IMG/VR virus record: IMGVR_UViG_3300043427_003610
Span: 20,554 to 84,553 of that record
Source of the DNA: a virus
DNA: 64,000 nucleotides
Reading direction: 5' to 3' (one strand)
Shown here: piece by piece, positions 1 through 7,725 of the stretch
How the letters are laid out: every line of letters begins with the position of its first letter
Numbering within the stretch: position 1 is the stretch's first letter
The notes under the pieces: generated by a model
The model's input: only the letters and a program-made list of their open reading frames with translations
The model's database searches: none
What the model was told of the DNA's origin: nothing
Program-made: the position numbers and the translations under genes

Positions 1-79
1 CATGCAGGCCCGTCTGGAGACGCTGGTGCTGCAGAGCGAGGATGCCTTCCCTGGTCCGCGCCTGGTGACGCTCGGATGA
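1..79 (+). CDS. C-terminal end of an unidentified gene (partial)
   Basis: A reading frame enters from the left edge and ends at TGA 77-79; only about 25 codons are visible (residues ending RLVTLG). Its stop overlaps the next start as ATGA, a translational-coupling arrangement, so it probably belongs to the same operon as the kinase. The visible part has no recognisable domain. Confidence 0.5.
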   Translation, partial: MQARLETLVLQSEDAFPGPRLVTLG

Positions 80-717
80 GGGTAATCGGTCTGGCTGGTC
101 GGTCGGGGGTGGGCAAGTCGACTCTGTCGACTACCTATCTCCGACCGCTTGGCTTTATGGAAGTGGCCCTGGCCGACGAGATCAAGATCCGAGCGATCGC
201 AACCGGCGTTGCAACGTACGAGCAGGTCTTCGTTGGCAGTAAGCCGCCGCATGTGCGAACGTGGTTGCAGGAAGAGGGCACGGAGCGCGGCCGCGACGTG
301 TTCGGTCAGGACGTCTGGGTGCGGGCGCTGCTTGCTCGGATGCGGAAGATCAGCGAGTCCTCGGACGTCAGGAACTTCGTTGTTACGGATGTTCGGTTCG
401 TAAACGAGGTGCGCGGCATTCGGGCCGCTGGCGGCATTGTGCTGCGGGTCGATGCGCCGCGCCGAAATGCCAACAACGGCATGACGGCCGAGCAGCGACT
501 CCACCCGTCCGAGACGGATCTGGATCAGCTCGCCGTGACTGATTACGACGGCGTCATTCGGAATGACCCGGAGGACGCGGATACCGTTGGGTGGCAGATC
601 CACGCCCACCTGTTCTACAACAATTTCGTTCGCGCGCCGTATGGTGGGAAGCAGCTGAGCACCGAGCAGCAGCAGGCGCTTATCAAGGACATGTTGCCGT
701 ATCTGCAACGTGCCTAA
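76..717 (+). CDS. Deoxynucleoside monophosphate kinase, phage type
   Basis: This 213-residue P-loop protein probably phosphorylates dNMPs to dNDPs for phage DNA synthesis. Residues 8-16 form the Walker A loop (GRSGVGKST). The stretch LQEEGTERGRDVFG near residue 65 and the later DVRFVNEV segment followed by a Gly-Gly turn are typical of phage T4 gp1-like dNMP kinases. The ATG overlaps the stop of the upstream gene and the 3' end overlaps the next GTG start, giving a tight operon with the resolvase. Family assignment is from motif recognition; substrate specificity cannot be read. Confidence 0.8.
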   Translation: MRVIGLAGRSGVGKSTLSTTYLRPLGFMEVALADEIKIRAIATGVATYEQVFVGSKPPHVRTWLQEEGTERGRDVFGQDVWVRALLARMRKISESSDVRNFVVTDVRFVNEVRGIRAAGGIVLRVDAPRRNANNGMTAEQRLHPSETDLDQLAVTDYDGVIRNDPEDADTVGWQIHAHLFYNNFVRAPYGGKQLSTEQQQALIKDMLPYLQRA

Positions 718-1360
718 GCGCAAGATTGGGAAGCGCCGAAAGCAGTGGGTGCCGAAGACTCCAAAGCGACGGGCCAAGGGTCCGCGTCGCCGCGAGCGGG
801 CTCCGATCGCCCCGGTGGGGCAGGTCGAGCGGGTGCTCGCGCTGGACTCCAGCTCTAGGGCGTGCGGCTGGTCGGTGATGGACGATGGGGTGCTGGTCGC
901 CCACGGCTGCTACATACAGAAGGGCCCCGGCCACGGCGAGCGACTGATGCGGTTCCGGTTGTGGCTGCTCGACATGCTCCGCGAGTGGCAGCCCCGCCTG
1001 CTGATCTACGAGGCACCCTACCAAGGCCGAATGAAGAACACCTTCGGCATCCTCTCGCGCTACGTCGGCGCGATTGAGTCCGCCCACTTTGAGCACTACG
1101 AGCGCGAAATCGAGAAGTCCGAGTCGGTTCCCGCGCACCTGGTCAAGAAGGCCATTGGGGCCCGGAAGGGCGAGAATCACGAGGCCAACAAGAAGATCGT
1201 CGTGCTGCTGGTCAACGAGACGTTCGGACTCGGCCTCAAGTTCAAGGCGAACGATACCACTAAGAAGGTCTCGCAGGATGACGAGGCGGACGCTATCGCG
1301 CTGAACTGGGCGTGGCATCGGCTCAACCGAGAGGCTGATGTGATCCCGGAGGCAGCGTAA
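710..1360 (+). CDS. RuvC-like Holliday junction resolvase
   Basis: A 216-residue RNase H-fold nuclease. The first 36 residues are very basic (many K/R), suiting DNA binding. The acidic catalytic set fits RuvC: D46 in LALDSSS, E101 in LIYEAPY, and D191/D194 in the DDEADA motif near the C terminus. Phage enzymes of this kind cut branched DNA before or during packaging, which matches its position ahead of the terminase. The start is GTG at 710, inside the end of the kinase gene. Length is slightly above bacterial RuvC because of the basic N-terminal extension. Confidence 0.8.
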   Translation: MPKRKIGKRRKQWVPKTPKRRAKGPRRRERAPIAPVGQVERVLALDSSSRACGWSVMDDGVLVAHGCYIQKGPGHGERLMRFRLWLLDMLREWQPRLLIYEAPYQGRMKNTFGILSRYVGAIESAHFEHYEREIEKSESVPAHLVKKAIGARKGENHEANKKIVVLLVNETFGLGLKFKANDTTKKVSQDDEADAIALNWAWHRLNREADVIPEAA

Positions 1361-1621
1361 ATGGAAGAAGATCTTCTGAACCGGATTTCGGTCGAGCAGC
1401 TGCTGGTGACTTTGTCCGACGAGCACCGCCTGGTCCTGGAGCTGGTCTTCGGGCTTAGGTATCCGCCCGACTGGCCCTGGCCCTACGTGGTCTGGCCGCC
1501 CACCTACGCCGCCATTGGCTGGTACGTAGGCCACAAAATGCGCGGTAAGCCGCTGTCCGAGGCCGCGATCCGCTATATCCGCACCGCCGCCCTCAGAAAA
1601 CTGGCAGAAAACCACAAGTAG
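1361..1621 (+). CDS. Sigma-70 region 4-like protein
   Basis: An 86-residue protein starting directly after the resolvase stop (TAA-ATG). Residues 10-28 (LLVTLSDEHRLVLELVFGL) match the opening helix of sigma-70 region 4. The C-terminal half (TYAAIG, then SEAAIRYIRTAALRKL) has the spacing of the region 4.2 helix-turn-helix and the terminal AxRKL signature. A Trp/Pro-rich insert (around residues 30-43) separates the helices. No region 2 is present; it appears to be supplied by the next gene. It could also be a region 4-like late regulator that binds RNA polymerase without a region 2 partner. Confidence 0.6.
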   Translation: MEEDLLNRISVEQLLVTLSDEHRLVLELVFGLRYPPDWPWPYVVWPPTYAAIGWYVGHKMRGKPLSEAAIRYIRTAALRKLAENHK

Positions 1622-1723
1622 TTCCCGCAAACCGACGAAAATCGCTCCCCAGCTCCTGTTTTTCGTCTGAAATCGGGTTCGAACGACCTAGTAACGGGCC
1701 GCAGTGCGGTTCACGGGAGCACC
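1622..1723 (+). promoter_or_regulatory. Gap with inverted repeat and CGACCTAG box
   Basis: This 102-base gap holds an 8-bp inverted repeat (GACGAAAA at 1634-1641, TTTTCGTC at 1660-1667) and, 40 bases before the next ATG, CGACCTAGTA at 1684-1693, a relative of the CGACTTATT box found in later gaps. A GGGAGC ribosome site precedes the ATG at 1724. The promoter reading is inference. Confidence 0.3.
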
Positions 1724-2116
1724 ATGACCAACGAAGAGTTCGAGAACATCTACCTACCGAAGTACGACCTGACCATTCGGGCGATCGCCAGGAAGCTGGC
1801 GCAGACCAATGACACCTTGGCCGAAGACCTCTATCAGGAGGGGCTGATCGCGCTCTGGAACTGCACGCCGAACCGGGCCCGGGACAACCCCGACGCCTAC
1901 ATCCGGCAGTCCCTGAAGTTCCGAATGATCGATTACCTGCGGAAGGAGCGGATCTACAACACGGAGTCGCTTGAGGTCCGCCTGGAGCGCGGGGACCAGC
2001 TGGTGGTGGACGCCGCCGGTGGGTTCGACCTCGTCTCGTCGCCCGGAGCCTTGCATATGCGCCGCAACGATGCTGGCAAGGAGCCGCGGCGGTTCTACGA
2101 AGAGGAGGAGGAGTAA
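1724..2116 (+). CDS. Sigma-70 region 2-like protein
   Basis: A 130-residue protein. Residues about 30-48 (LAEDLYQEGLIALWNC) match sigma region 2.1, and the helix AYIRQSLKFRMIDYLRKER (about residues 60-80) matches regions 2.3-2.4, which recognise and melt the -10 element. The tail after residue 90 is acidic and contains no region 4 helix-turn-helix. With the preceding region 4-like gene it looks like one sigma factor divided over two genes. Its TAA overlaps the next start (TAATG), coupling it to the packaging genes. Other possibility: a stand-alone short sigma-like protein. Confidence 0.65.
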   Translation: MTNEEFENIYLPKYDLTIRAIARKLAQTNDTLAEDLYQEGLIALWNCTPNRARDNPDAYIRQSLKFRMIDYLRKERIYNTESLEVRLERGDQLVVDAAGGFDLVSSPGALHMRRNDAGKEPRRFYEEEEE

Positions 2117-3201
2117 TGCCCCGCGGTGGGAAGGTGCTGCGCGAGCCGTTCGTATACGAGGTAGGGAAGGACATCTCACCTGAGCGCTACCAGGAGGCGA
2201 TTGAGAAGATCGCGGACTGGTTTGCCCAGACCAGGAACACGAAGGAGCCGGTGGCAGCGGCAAAGTATTACCTCGACTGCTGCCTCAAGGGTGTGACGGC
2301 GTCCGATGGCAAGTCCAAGTGGTTTGCCATGGCCACGTCAACCCTGGCGTCCCGGGTGCGGTCGGCCTGCCGGTTCGACATCGAGACGATGCAGCCGCTG
2401 GTTACGGCAGACGAGAAGAAAAAGGCCAAGAAGGTTAGGGAGAAGGAGCGGGAGAAGGCCAAGAAGGAGGCTGAGAAGGTCGACGCAAACCTGCCCGATG
2501 AATACCGGAAGAAGGTGGCCGGAGAGGCGACCTATGGGGACGACCCGTTGGTCTTCTTCACGTCGGCGGAGCTGGAGCGCCGCGAGCGCCTCAAGGACGC
2601 CTACCTGAAGGACTTTCCTCAGCTGCGGTCGGTCGCTTCGGAATCGAAGCTGGACATGCTGCTCGACCTGACCCTGCTGCTGGACCGCATCCGGTTCCGC
2701 CAGGCGAAGGACACGAAGGGGAAGACCGAGGAGTTCCAGATTCAGCAGCTCACGAAGCAGATCGTGGAGCTGGAAAAGGCCCTCAACATCCACCCGGACC
2801 AGCTGGCCAAGCAGCAGAAAGAGAAGGAGGGCGGCACGATCGGCGAGGCCGTGCGCCGCTTGGAGGAGACCAACGCGATCGAGTTGCGGGAGCGGTGGCT
2901 GGCGGAGGAGCTGCTGGTCTTGTTCCAGATGTATCACACCCCGAGCCCCCGGTCGAACATGGGCGGCTATCAGCTGGACGAGGTCGGGCTGTTTGGGGCC
3001 ACGCGGTGCCGCACCTGCAGCTGTGTCAAATGCGGGACGAAGAACTACGCCGGGCTCGGCGTGGAAGAGATCGAAGAATGGCTCAAGACCAAGGGGTTCC
3101 TGAAGCCCGTGGTTGAGGAGCCCACTTGGGACGCGAATGCTGACGATCAAGGACTGGACGAGACCACTCTCGGAGACGCTGAAGACCCCGCAGACGGCTG
3201 A
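2116..3201 (+). CDS. Unknown protein before terminase; possible small terminase
   Basis: A 361-residue, highly charged protein with long predicted helices, including a Lys/Glu-rich coiled-coil stretch at about residues 95-135 (KKKAKKVREKEREK). Near residue 300 a CRTCSCVKC cluster suggests a zinc site. It is coupled upstream (TAATG) and overlaps the large terminase by 65 bases. Position suggests a DNA-recognition or small terminase role, but no helix-turn-helix of that family was recognised. Confidence 0.45.
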   Translation: MPRGGKVLREPFVYEVGKDISPERYQEAIEKIADWFAQTRNTKEPVAAAKYYLDCCLKGVTASDGKSKWFAMATSTLASRVRSACRFDIETMQPLVTADEKKKAKKVREKEREKAKKEAEKVDANLPDEYRKKVAGEATYGDDPLVFFTSAELERRERLKDAYLKDFPQLRSVASESKLDMLLDLTLLLDRIRFRQAKDTKGKTEEFQIQQLTKQIVELEKALNIHPDQLAKQQKEKEGGTIGEAVRRLEETNAIELRERWLAEELLVLFQMYHTPSPRSNMGGYQLDEVGLFGATRCRTCSCVKCGTKNYAGLGVEEIEEWLKTKGFLKPVVEEPTWDANADDQGLDETTLGDAEDPADG

Positions 3202-5245
3202 ACAGGCGATCGAAGCAGAACGCCTGTACAAGCCGCTTCTGCGGTGGCGCCAGTGGCCTGACGTTGCACTCAGGTCACTGAGCGGCATCTTCATTCCCCC
3301 GCATCAGCGCATCATGCTGTATGCGGCCCACCTGGGTGCGCCGACCACGGTCTATGTATGCAGCCGTGGAACGTCCAAGTCCGCCGTGGTGGACGTGCTG
3401 TACGCCTCCTATCGAGCGCTGTTCTTCCCCAAGCGTAAGGGCGTCACTCTGTCCGCGGGCGGCTTCCGCGGCGGGCAGCTGCTGTACGACGACGCGGAGA
3501 AGTGGATCAACGGCGCCTGGTTCGATCAGGAGTCTGGTCTGGAGTTCATTCGCAACTCCGTGGTCTACGACAAGGTCGTGCTTCGCCAGCAGAACTACTG
3601 GCGGATCGACTTTACGTCTGCGTCGCACCTGATGACGGTTCCGACTAATGACCCGGAAAAGATCCGAGGCATCCGCGGCAACGACCTATACGTCGACGAG
3701 GCTAACTTCACCGACCTCGAGTTGATGAGCAAGGTCGCTGACTCGTTCTTGAACGTGCTCGGCGACTTCAAGACGGGCGGCGAAAACGCGGCCACGAACT
3801 CGGTGTTCTACACCACGACGATCGACTACGGCTGGCGCGATTTCCAAAAGACGGCCACCGCGGCGTACGAGGGCATGGCCCGCGACCACGCTGCGTTGCT
3901 GGCGGTGCGCAAGGGGGACGAGACGCTGTACGAGGAGTTCCGTCGGAAGGGCCTCCTCCAGAGCGTCTACGTGTCGTTCGACTATACCGACACCATCGTG
4001 CGGCGGCGCATCGAGACGCGGGACGGCCGGGCCTTGGAGATGGTGTGGCCGGACCAGACGCGCCGATTCAAGCGGGATATCCGCGGCCTGCCGTTCACCG
4101 TGCGTGGGGAGAACGGACGCTTTCAGATGCAGGGCGTCCCGATCGAAATCATCACGACGTATCCGATCAACCGGAACGTCGAAGACAAGCTGCTGACTGG
4201 CGAGACGCCGGAGGCGATCTGGCTGGCCGAGCAGCGAAACGTGGTGGACACCTCGACCGGTGACGTCTACCCGCACCACACCGTAGATGCGGCTTCGTGC
4301 AAAGGCGCCCGGTATGTGATTGCCCACGAAGACTGTGGCTCGGAGTGGAAGAAGAAGTTCCCCGACCCGGACACGCACTTCGTTCCGCCCGTGATGTGGA
4401 GCTGCTCTGATCCGTGCGTGCTTGGCGTCGACTACGCGCCTGGCAGCCGGGACTTCTCCGCGTTCGTGGTGATCCGCGTGGGCCAGCTCGCCGACGGCGA
4501 GTTCAACCCGGTGACCGGTCTGGGGCGCACGCCCTGGTCCAATGTGATTTGGGCCGAGCAGCACCGGATGACCAGTCACGCCGATGTGGCGAACAAGATC
4601 CGGGAGTTCAAGGACCGGTACAACCTGGTCTTCTACCATGACCCGCACGAGAACGACACCTGGAAGCTGTGCCGGGCGGTCGGCCTCGACATGCGCGGTG
4701 GTGGCTCCGGCGTCCGTGACGAGCTGGTGCACATCAATAAGCAGGACCTGGGTCCGGAAGAGTACCGGATATACGATCCGCTTGACCCGGACGAGCGGGT
4801 GCAGGCGTTTGCGACCGCCTCGCGATCGCTGCCGATGCTGGACGCAATCTACCCGTCGGACCAGCTGAACGACCGCCTGGTCGAGTTCACGCTCGGCCAG
4901 ATGACCCAGAAGCTGCTCTACATCCCGAAGGATATCCCGGAATCCGAGCGGCCGTTCGACGTCAAGATCGACGTCGGCTATAACGGTGCGAAGATCCTGG
5001 CGCACCAGCTTCGGGCCCTGCAGCAGAAGCCCACCAAGAATTTTCGGCAGTTCTTCATGAAAGGCGACACCGAGCAGGCGTCGAACAAGAAGGACCTGTG
5101 GGCCGCGTTCATCTATGCGGCCAAGCAGATGCGCGCCCACGTGATTCGGCAGCGCATGATCGAAGACACTCCACCGCCGCTCGGGGCGGTGGTCACCCGT
5201 ATCGGAGGAAGACCCAATGGAAGATCGCGATTCAGTCTCTACTAA
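3137..5245 (+). CDS. Terminase large subunit
   Basis: The packaging motor ATPase-nuclease, about 702 residues. The ATPase domain shows a Walker A-like loop CSRGTSKS at residues 75-82 and Walker B with catalytic acid (LYVDEAN, D187-E188), followed by a TTT coupling-type segment. The nuclease domain begins with VLGVDYAPGSRD, D432 being the first metal ligand. ATG 3137 (MLTIKDW) is preferred; an upstream TTG at 3113 would add eight residues. The portal follows after one small gene, as is normal. It would act on the empty prohead at the portal vertex. Confidence 0.85.
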   Translation: MLTIKDWTRPLSETLKTPQTAEQAIEAERLYKPLLRWRQWPDVALRSLSGIFIPPHQRIMLYAAHLGAPTTVYVCSRGTSKSAVVDVLYASYRALFFPKRKGVTLSAGGFRGGQLLYDDAEKWINGAWFDQESGLEFIRNSVVYDKVVLRQQNYWRIDFTSASHLMTVPTNDPEKIRGIRGNDLYVDEANFTDLELMSKVADSFLNVLGDFKTGGENAATNSVFYTTTIDYGWRDFQKTATAAYEGMARDHAALLAVRKGDETLYEEFRRKGLLQSVYVSFDYTDTIVRRRIETRDGRALEMVWPDQTRRFKRDIRGLPFTVRGENGRFQMQGVPIEIITTYPINRNVEDKLLTGETPEAIWLAEQRNVVDTSTGDVYPHHTVDAASCKGARYVIAHEDCGSEWKKKFPDPDTHFVPPVMWSCSDPCVLGVDYAPGSRDFSAFVVIRVGQLADGEFNPVTGLGRTPWSNVIWAEQHRMTSHADVANKIREFKDRYNLVFYHDPHENDTWKLCRAVGLDMRGGGSGVRDELVHINKQDLGPEEYRIYDPLDPDERVQAFATASRSLPMLDAIYPSDQLNDRLVEFTLGQMTQKLLYIPKDIPESERPFDVKIDVGYNGAKILAHQLRALQQKPTKNFRQFFMKGDTEQASNKKDLWAAFIYAAKQMRAHVIRQRMIEDTPPPLGAVVTRIGGRPNGRSRFSLY

Positions 5246-5549
5246 CAAGTGTGCCCATTGCGGTCAGGAGCTTCCGACCGCGAGCTGCGACGTGGCGGAC
5301 TGCCAGGCTGTGGAGTCGGCCATGACCGCCGAGCCAGGAGCCTGTCAGAAGTGTGGTGCTACGGAGATTCCGTGCGCCGAGCCGGAGTGCCCGGCCGTGC
5401 TTGCGCACGATGTCGTCACGTACGTCTGCCAGGTCTGCGAGCGGTCTGTCGCGGAAGGGGAGATGTGCGATCGTCCGGACTGTCCGCGGGTCGCCGCGGC
5501 CCAGATCCGCAAGGCCAGTATCGACACCCCCTTCAAGTTGGGGCTTTGA
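5217..5549 (+). CDS. Small Cys-rich zinc-ribbon protein
   Basis: A 110-residue protein with several zinc-binding-type Cys pairs: CAHCGQ near residue 12, CQKCG near 44, CAEPEC, and CQVCERS followed by a CDRPDC-type knuckle. It overlaps the terminase end by 29 bases and has its own GGAGG site. Such proteins between terminase and portal are common in large phages but have no assigned role; binding DNA or a terminase partner is a guess. Confidence 0.6.
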   Translation: MEDRDSVSTNKCAHCGQELPTASCDVADCQAVESAMTAEPGACQKCGATEIPCAEPECPAVLAHDVVTYVCQVCERSVAEGEMCDRPDCPRVAAAQIRKASIDTPFKLGL

Positions 5550-5559
5550 GGACTAGAAC

Positions 5560-7275
5560 ATGACGGACTTTACCACCCTGCCTGAAGTTGCGACCCAGAC
5601 ACTGTCCGGGCGCATGATGCTGGAAGACCTGTTTTCCGGCGATGACCACAAGGACCTCCGCCAGGAGATCATCCAGACCGGTAAGTATGCTCCCCGCCAC
5701 AGCACGAAGGAGCTGCGGATTCAGACCCGTGAGCTTGAGGACGGGCGGCATGAGATCATGGCGCTCGCGGCCCTGAGTCGCGACCCCGGGAAGACCTCTG
5801 ACTACATCGGCACGATTGCCGATTTCGCCGACCTCGGCACGAAGGCCACCACCAACCTCACGACCAAGGTCAAGCAGTACCGGGAGATCTACAAGAACGA
5901 AGGAATCATCAATAACGCTGTCAACAAGTCGGCGGCGTTGATCGGCGTGGGCGGGCGCTACAAGGTGCGTCACGCACGGCGCGGCAAGTCCCGCCGGGCG
6001 CTCGACGACCTGCAGATGCTCCTGGACTACTTCACCGTGAACGTGAACAACTCGCCGCTGTCGGGCGTGGTGACCAGCGAGCGCGGCATGAAGTCGGTCA
6101 TCCATAACGGCGTCCGGCATGCCTTGGTCGAGGGTGACTGGGTGGCCCGCCAGCAGTGGACGAAGGTGCAGCTGCCTACCTCGAGCGGGGGCACGGCCAG
6201 CCTGCCCATGACCCTCCAGACGATCTCGATGGTGAACCTGGAGCCGGTGAACGAGCTGGCAGGCCTGGGCGAGCTGTGGTACTGGAAGCCGGACAGCACG
6301 CTACTCAACCTGATCGTGAATGGAAGCAAGGTTAAGGAGATCAACGACGTCATCAAGAAGCTCGTTGATACCAAGACTCGGGACGAGCTGAAGAAGAACC
6401 AGAAGGTCCTGCTCACCCCGGCGCTACTTCTGCACGTCAAGCACCGCGGATTCGCCACCGACCCGGTGGGTGAGTCGATGATCGAGCCCGCCAAGCTCGG
6501 TATCCGCTTTAGCCGGGCGCTGACGGCGATCGACCTGGTCAGCATGGAGAACGTCATCAACCGGCTCACCATCGTCCAGGTTGGGTCGGCCGACCCGAAG
6601 TCGCCGTACTCGAAGGCAGATGTGGCGGCGGCTCGCGCTGCCCTGATGCAGTCCTTCTTTGAAGACGTCTCCCCCTCGATGGTGATCGTCTGGCAGGGCG
6701 ACGACGTGAAGGTGACGGACGTCGGTAGCCAGCAGTCGGTCCTCGACCTTAACAAGCGCTACGAGATCGCCGACGAGAAGATCAAGATGGCGCTCGGGCT
6801 TCCGGATGCCTTGCTGCTCGGCAACGTGGGCAACGGGGCCGGGGCCAGCTGGGCCTCGATGGTCGGGGCGGCTGCCCAGATGCAGGAGCTGGCGAACAGC
6901 TTCTCCGCGGTGCTGACCACCATCGGCGAGCGTATCGCGATCGAGAACGGGTACGACGGCGTTGACCTGATCTGGGAGTTCGACCAGTCCCTCATGGCCG
7001 ATTACAAGGAAACCCGTACTCAGAACCGGGCGGACTACCTGGCTGGCGCGACCTCGCTGCACTCGCTCATCTCGGGCTCCGGCCGCGACCCGAACGCGGA
7101 GTTCATGCTCAAGTGCCAGGAGCGCGGGTTGAACCCGGACACCACCACCTGGGAGCAGGCGTTCGCTCCGCCGCAGGGCCTCCAGGGCCAGGCGACGGGT
7201 GGCATCCAGGGACAGGGGGAAGGGAAGGACCCTGGCGCTGGCCGGACCCCGGACGACCAGATCACCACGCCGTAA
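5560..7275 (+). CDS. Portal protein
   Basis: A 571-residue protein directly after the packaging genes and before protease and capsid, the standard portal position. Length fits the family. The central part has the mixed helix/strand composition of portals, with a MALGLPDALLLG segment (about residues 407-418) like the conserved 'lgvP' element of portal proteins. The Gly/Gln-rich tail (after residue 540) is low complexity. Portals form the dodecameric DNA channel of the head. Assignment rests on position and general features rather than a diagnostic motif. Confidence 0.7.
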   Translation: MTDFTTLPEVATQTLSGRMMLEDLFSGDDHKDLRQEIIQTGKYAPRHSTKELRIQTRELEDGRHEIMALAALSRDPGKTSDYIGTIADFADLGTKATTNLTTKVKQYREIYKNEGIINNAVNKSAALIGVGGRYKVRHARRGKSRRALDDLQMLLDYFTVNVNNSPLSGVVTSERGMKSVIHNGVRHALVEGDWVARQQWTKVQLPTSSGGTASLPMTLQTISMVNLEPVNELAGLGELWYWKPDSTLLNLIVNGSKVKEINDVIKKLVDTKTRDELKKNQKVLLTPALLLHVKHRGFATDPVGESMIEPAKLGIRFSRALTAIDLVSMENVINRLTIVQVGSADPKSPYSKADVAAARAALMQSFFEDVSPSMVIVWQGDDVKVTDVGSQQSVLDLNKRYEIADEKIKMALGLPDALLLGNVGNGAGASWASMVGAAAQMQELANSFSAVLTTIGERIAIENGYDGVDLIWEFDQSLMADYKETRTQNRADYLAGATSLHSLISGSGRDPNAEFMLKCQERGLNPDTTTWEQAFAPPQGLQGQATGGIQGQGEGKDPGAGRTPDDQITTP

Positions 7276-7302
7276 GTAAGGAATCGGTGGGTTCCGTCAA
7301 TT
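7276..7302 (+). promoter_or_regulatory. Bipartite element copy 1 (GTAAG-N14-CGTCAATT)
   Basis: GTAAG at 7276-7280, fourteen bases, then CGTCAATT at 7295-7302. It lies 30 bases before the GTG of the endonuclease gene and points the same way. The second box overlaps the loop of the terminator hairpin. See the first finding. Confidence 0.6.
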
Positions 7303-7321
7303 AAAAGGAGCCCACCTTTTT
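7286..7321 (+). terminator. Rho-independent terminator after portal
   Basis: A 10-bp stem (GGTGGGTTCC at 7286-7295 with GGAGCCCACC at 7307-7316, one G-U pair), an 11-base loop and five T residues. It closes the packaging/portal transcript. The loop carries GTCAATT from the bipartite element. Confidence 0.75.
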
Positions 7322-7331
7322 CCCCTTCCTC

Positions 7332-7724
7332 GTGGACGATTCACACACGTTCTTCTGGTTGGTTGGCGTATTGGAGGGCGAGGCGTACTTCGGGTACGAC
7401 AAGAGCAATCGCTCCCCTCGCCTGGAAGTGGAAATGAAGGACGAGCATGTCATCGCGCGCATCGCTGCGCTCTTTGACAAGTCGTATTCGCGACGAGACC
7501 GTCGGGCCCAGAATCCGAAAACGTCAGTGACGTATCGGGTGAGGCTCGGCGGTCCTCGTGCTTTGCAGGTGATGAAGCGCGTCCAGCCATATATGAGTCC
7601 TCGCCGGGCCCGGGCAATCCAGCTGGTCGAAGACTCGTACTGCGCGGACCACAAGGGCGCGCTGGACTATAACCGAATCCCTCTGCCGCCCCTGGTAGAG
7701 GTGCCTTACACGTTGGAGAAATAG
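7332..7724 (+). CDS. LAGLIDADG-type homing endonuclease, single motif
   Basis: A 130-residue protein. Residues 8-20 (FFWLVGVLEGEAYF) match the LAGLIDADG helix with its acidic Glu followed by Gly and an aromatic residue. The rest (basic DNA-contact strands, and a C-terminal PYMSPRRARAI helix) fits a single-motif enzyme that would act as a homodimer. The GTG start has no clear ribosome site. It sits alone between a terminator and the glycosyltransferase, in the middle of structural genes, as free-standing homing genes often do. Catalytic activity is inferred. Confidence 0.6.
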   Translation: MDDSHTFFWLVGVLEGEAYFGYDKSNRSPRLEVEMKDEHVIARIAALFDKSYSRRDRRAQNPKTSVTYRVRLGGPRALQVMKRVQPYMSPRRARAIQLVEDSYCADHKGALDYNRIPLPPLVEVPYTLEK

Positions 7725-7725
7725 C

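Noticed and set aside
3686-5248. A 520-codon antisense frame over the terminase
   Set aside because: Another codon-aligned GC-bias shadow without start signals.
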